Of a stretch of DNA of 22,038 nt, positions 20,613 to 22,038 are shown piece by piece. The translations under genes and the position numbers were made by a program. The notes below the pieces were generated by a model. That model was not told where the DNA came from. It saw only the letters and a program-made list of their open reading frames with translations, and did not search any database. This DNA comes from a virus: positions 1 through 22,038 of IMG/VR virus record IMGVR_UViG_3300036944_000338; one strand, written 5' to 3'. How positions within the stretch are numbered: the first letter of the stretch is position 1; each line of letters opens with the position of its first letter.

Positions 20613-22038
20613 AAGTAAAGCAATTCTTAAAAACAAAAAAAGAGCTAGCCAAGCCTATTGATGGCAAGAACGGCCTCTCCGCGTACGAAATATGGCTATC
20701 GCAAGGTAATGTAGGCACTGAAAAAGATTTTCTCAATAGTCTAAAGGGGGAGAGTGGCGACACGATAATTAACGAAGTTGTGCACGAGGTAATAAAAGAA
20801 CAGCCAATTATAAAAACCGAAATTATAAAAGAAATTATAAAAGAAGTTCCTATAAAAGCTAAGGATGGTGAGGATGGTGAAGATGGTATTTCTATTAATT
20901 CTGCTAATGTGGACAATCGTGGCGACTTAATTATTAAATATTCTGATGGCAAAGTTGAAAATGCCGGACATGTGCAAGGGCGAGATGGACGCAGTTCAGG
21001 TGGCGGTGGAACATCTAGAATGTATGTTGATGCTGCTGTTAGTAAGGCTACTGATAATTTAGTTCATACTATTGTGGCAGGTTCGAATATAAGCGTAGAT
21101 TCTACCGATCCAGCTAATCCTATTGTTACTGCCACCGCTGGCGGCGGCTCTGTAACTGCCTTCTCTTTCCTTGATGGTAATGGTTTTACTGGCACAGTTA
21201 CTAACTCAACAACTACACCGCAACTGTCATTAACATATGACAGCTCAGGCTTTGTTCCTTATACAGGAGCAACAGGGGATGTTAATATAGGTACGCATTC
21301 TCTAATAACCCACTCAGTTAAAGCTGATGCAACAGATGGTTTAATATTAGAATCTGCAAATGGTACGGATGTTGGTATACTTGGTGCAGCTAATACAGCA
21401 AATGTAACTTGGTACGGCAATCATAATTTTAACAATCAGACGGCAGACACTATAGCTGGATTTAGTTCAAGTAAAACCTTATCTTCGTTAACATTATCTG
21501 ATGGTGTAACTTTATCTACTAATACTATTGGTTTAGGTAATATAACCCCTGACTCTGTTAGTACTGGCTCTGCATCCACATCTTCGGTAACTATTTCAAG
21601 TGTAACAGCTAATAGCCTCATTTATGCAAATGGTTCAAAGGTGCTGGCAAGCGTGACTACATATCAGAATGGTTTAGCATTTTCCGCAGGTACATTAAGC
21701 CTTTATGACCTTATTAATACCTCAGTAGACACCGGCGGTATAACGGCAGTTAATGGGAATATAGGTACATTGGTACTTAATACCACAGCACTGGATGAAT
21801 TGTATGGCGGGACAGGGCAGCTTGGTGGGTACTCTAAAGGAAGCACCCTTGTGGGTAGTGGCATTAATGCGCTAACTATTTTAGCTGGTAATGCTTCAAC
21901 TACTCGCAAATATTTAAGCCAAATAGGGGATGGTTCTTTTAATACTTCTACTTCGTGGGAAGCTTTGACAGGCAGTTCACTAACTGGATTTACTGATACA
22001 CAGATCCCATATGGTAATTCTTCCGGCGGCTTATCTTC
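20609..22038 (+). CDS. Tail fibre protein, 3' end outside the window
   Basis: A frame open from ATG 20609 to the window edge (476 full codons, no stop). The N-terminus has a SAYEIWLSQGNVGTEKDFLNSLKGESGD module (residues 24-51) found beside collagen-like segments of phage fibres, then an Ile/Lys/Glu repeat (about 53-81, EIIKEIIKEV) likely to trimerise. A DGEDGEDG collagen-like stretch and a Gly-rich linker follow. Beyond this are Thr/Ser/Gly-rich beta repeats including FVPYTGATGDVNIGTHSL, a block common in tail fibres, and LYGGTGQ. It would be a trimeric receptor-binding fibre. The receptor-binding tip, and any chaperone domain, lies outside the window. Confidence 0.88.
   Translation, partial: MKVKQFLKTKKELAKPIDGKNGLSAYEIWLSQGNVGTEKDFLNSLKGESGDTIINEVVHEVIKEQPIIKTEIIKEIIKEVPIKAKDGEDGEDGISINSANVDNRGDLIIKYSDGKVENAGHVQGRDGRSSGGGGTSRMYVDAAVSKATDNLVHTIVAGSNISVDSTDPANPIVTATAGGGSVTAFSFLDGNGFTGTVTNSTTTPQLSLTYDSSGFVPYTGATGDVNIGTHSLITHSVKADATDGLILESANGTDVGILGAANTANVTWYGNHNFNNQTADTIAGFSSSKTLSSLTLSDGVTLSTNTIGLGNITPDSVSTGSASTSSVTISSVTANSLIYANGSKVLASVTTYQNGLAFSAGTLSLYDLINTSVDTGGITAVNGNIGTLVLNTTALDELYGGTGQLGGYSKGSTLVGSGINALTILAGNASTTRKYLSQIGDGSFNTSTSWEALTGSSLTGFTDTQIPYGNSSGGLS

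Noticed and set aside
20590-20952. 120-codon minus-strand frame within the tail-fibre start
   Set aside because: It is antisense to a well-supported fibre gene, has no ribosome site and no recognisable family.

Overview
This window is one contiguous piece of a tailed bacteriophage genome (or an intact prophage) with a podovirus-type virion. All credible genes lie on the + strand, are packed tightly with ATGA/TAATG/TTGA junctions, and run in the order small accessory genes > terminase > portal > scaffold > major capsid > decoration > tail tube > internal virion (ejection) proteins > tail fibre. The DNA is visibly AT-rich. No integrase, RNA polymerase, lysis cassette or tRNA is seen here. The host cannot be named from the sequence; a Gram-negative host is likely because the tail-tube and ejection proteins are T7-like.

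Bases 1-1345 hold the end of a replication-type gene, a C5-cytosine DNA methyltransferase with a long second reading frame nested inside it, and a DUF551-like gene. Bases 1417-3672 hold a run of very small genes: short helical proteins, at least five single-span membrane peptides, a DUF6948-like protein, and a remarkable Ser-X dipeptide-repeat protein encoded by a G-rich hexanucleotide repeat. A GC-rich hairpin region (3240-3397) has no convincing gene. A sigma70-like promoter with nearby inverted repeats (3679-3728) faces the packaging and structural block.

Bases 3737-9018 carry a hypothetical protein, the terminase subunits, a small Ala-rich protein, the portal, a Bbp19-like protein and the scaffold. 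The last two overlap by 80 bases, and a 12-bp tandem repeat there is read in two frames. A 166-base structured leader precedes the major capsid gene. Two beta-rich decoration-type proteins follow, then a probable intrinsic terminator. Bases 11136-20612 are the tail-tube genes (gp11- and gp12-like) and a set in the T7 gp13-gp14-gp15-gp16 order. The gp16-like part is divided into two genes of 540 and 801 residues, the first carrying an embedded GNAT acetyltransferase-like domain. A tail-fibre gene runs off the right edge.

The most unusual features are: (1) the overprinted 205-residue frame inside the methyltransferase, which itself resembles a recurrent phage protein family; (2) the Ser-(Gly/Trp/Arg) repeat gene with G-quadruplex potential; (3) the dual-frame repeat at the Bbp19/scaffold overlap; (4) the GNAT-bearing divided gp16-like ejection protein; and (5) candidate structured RNAs at 3335-3378 and before the capsid gene.
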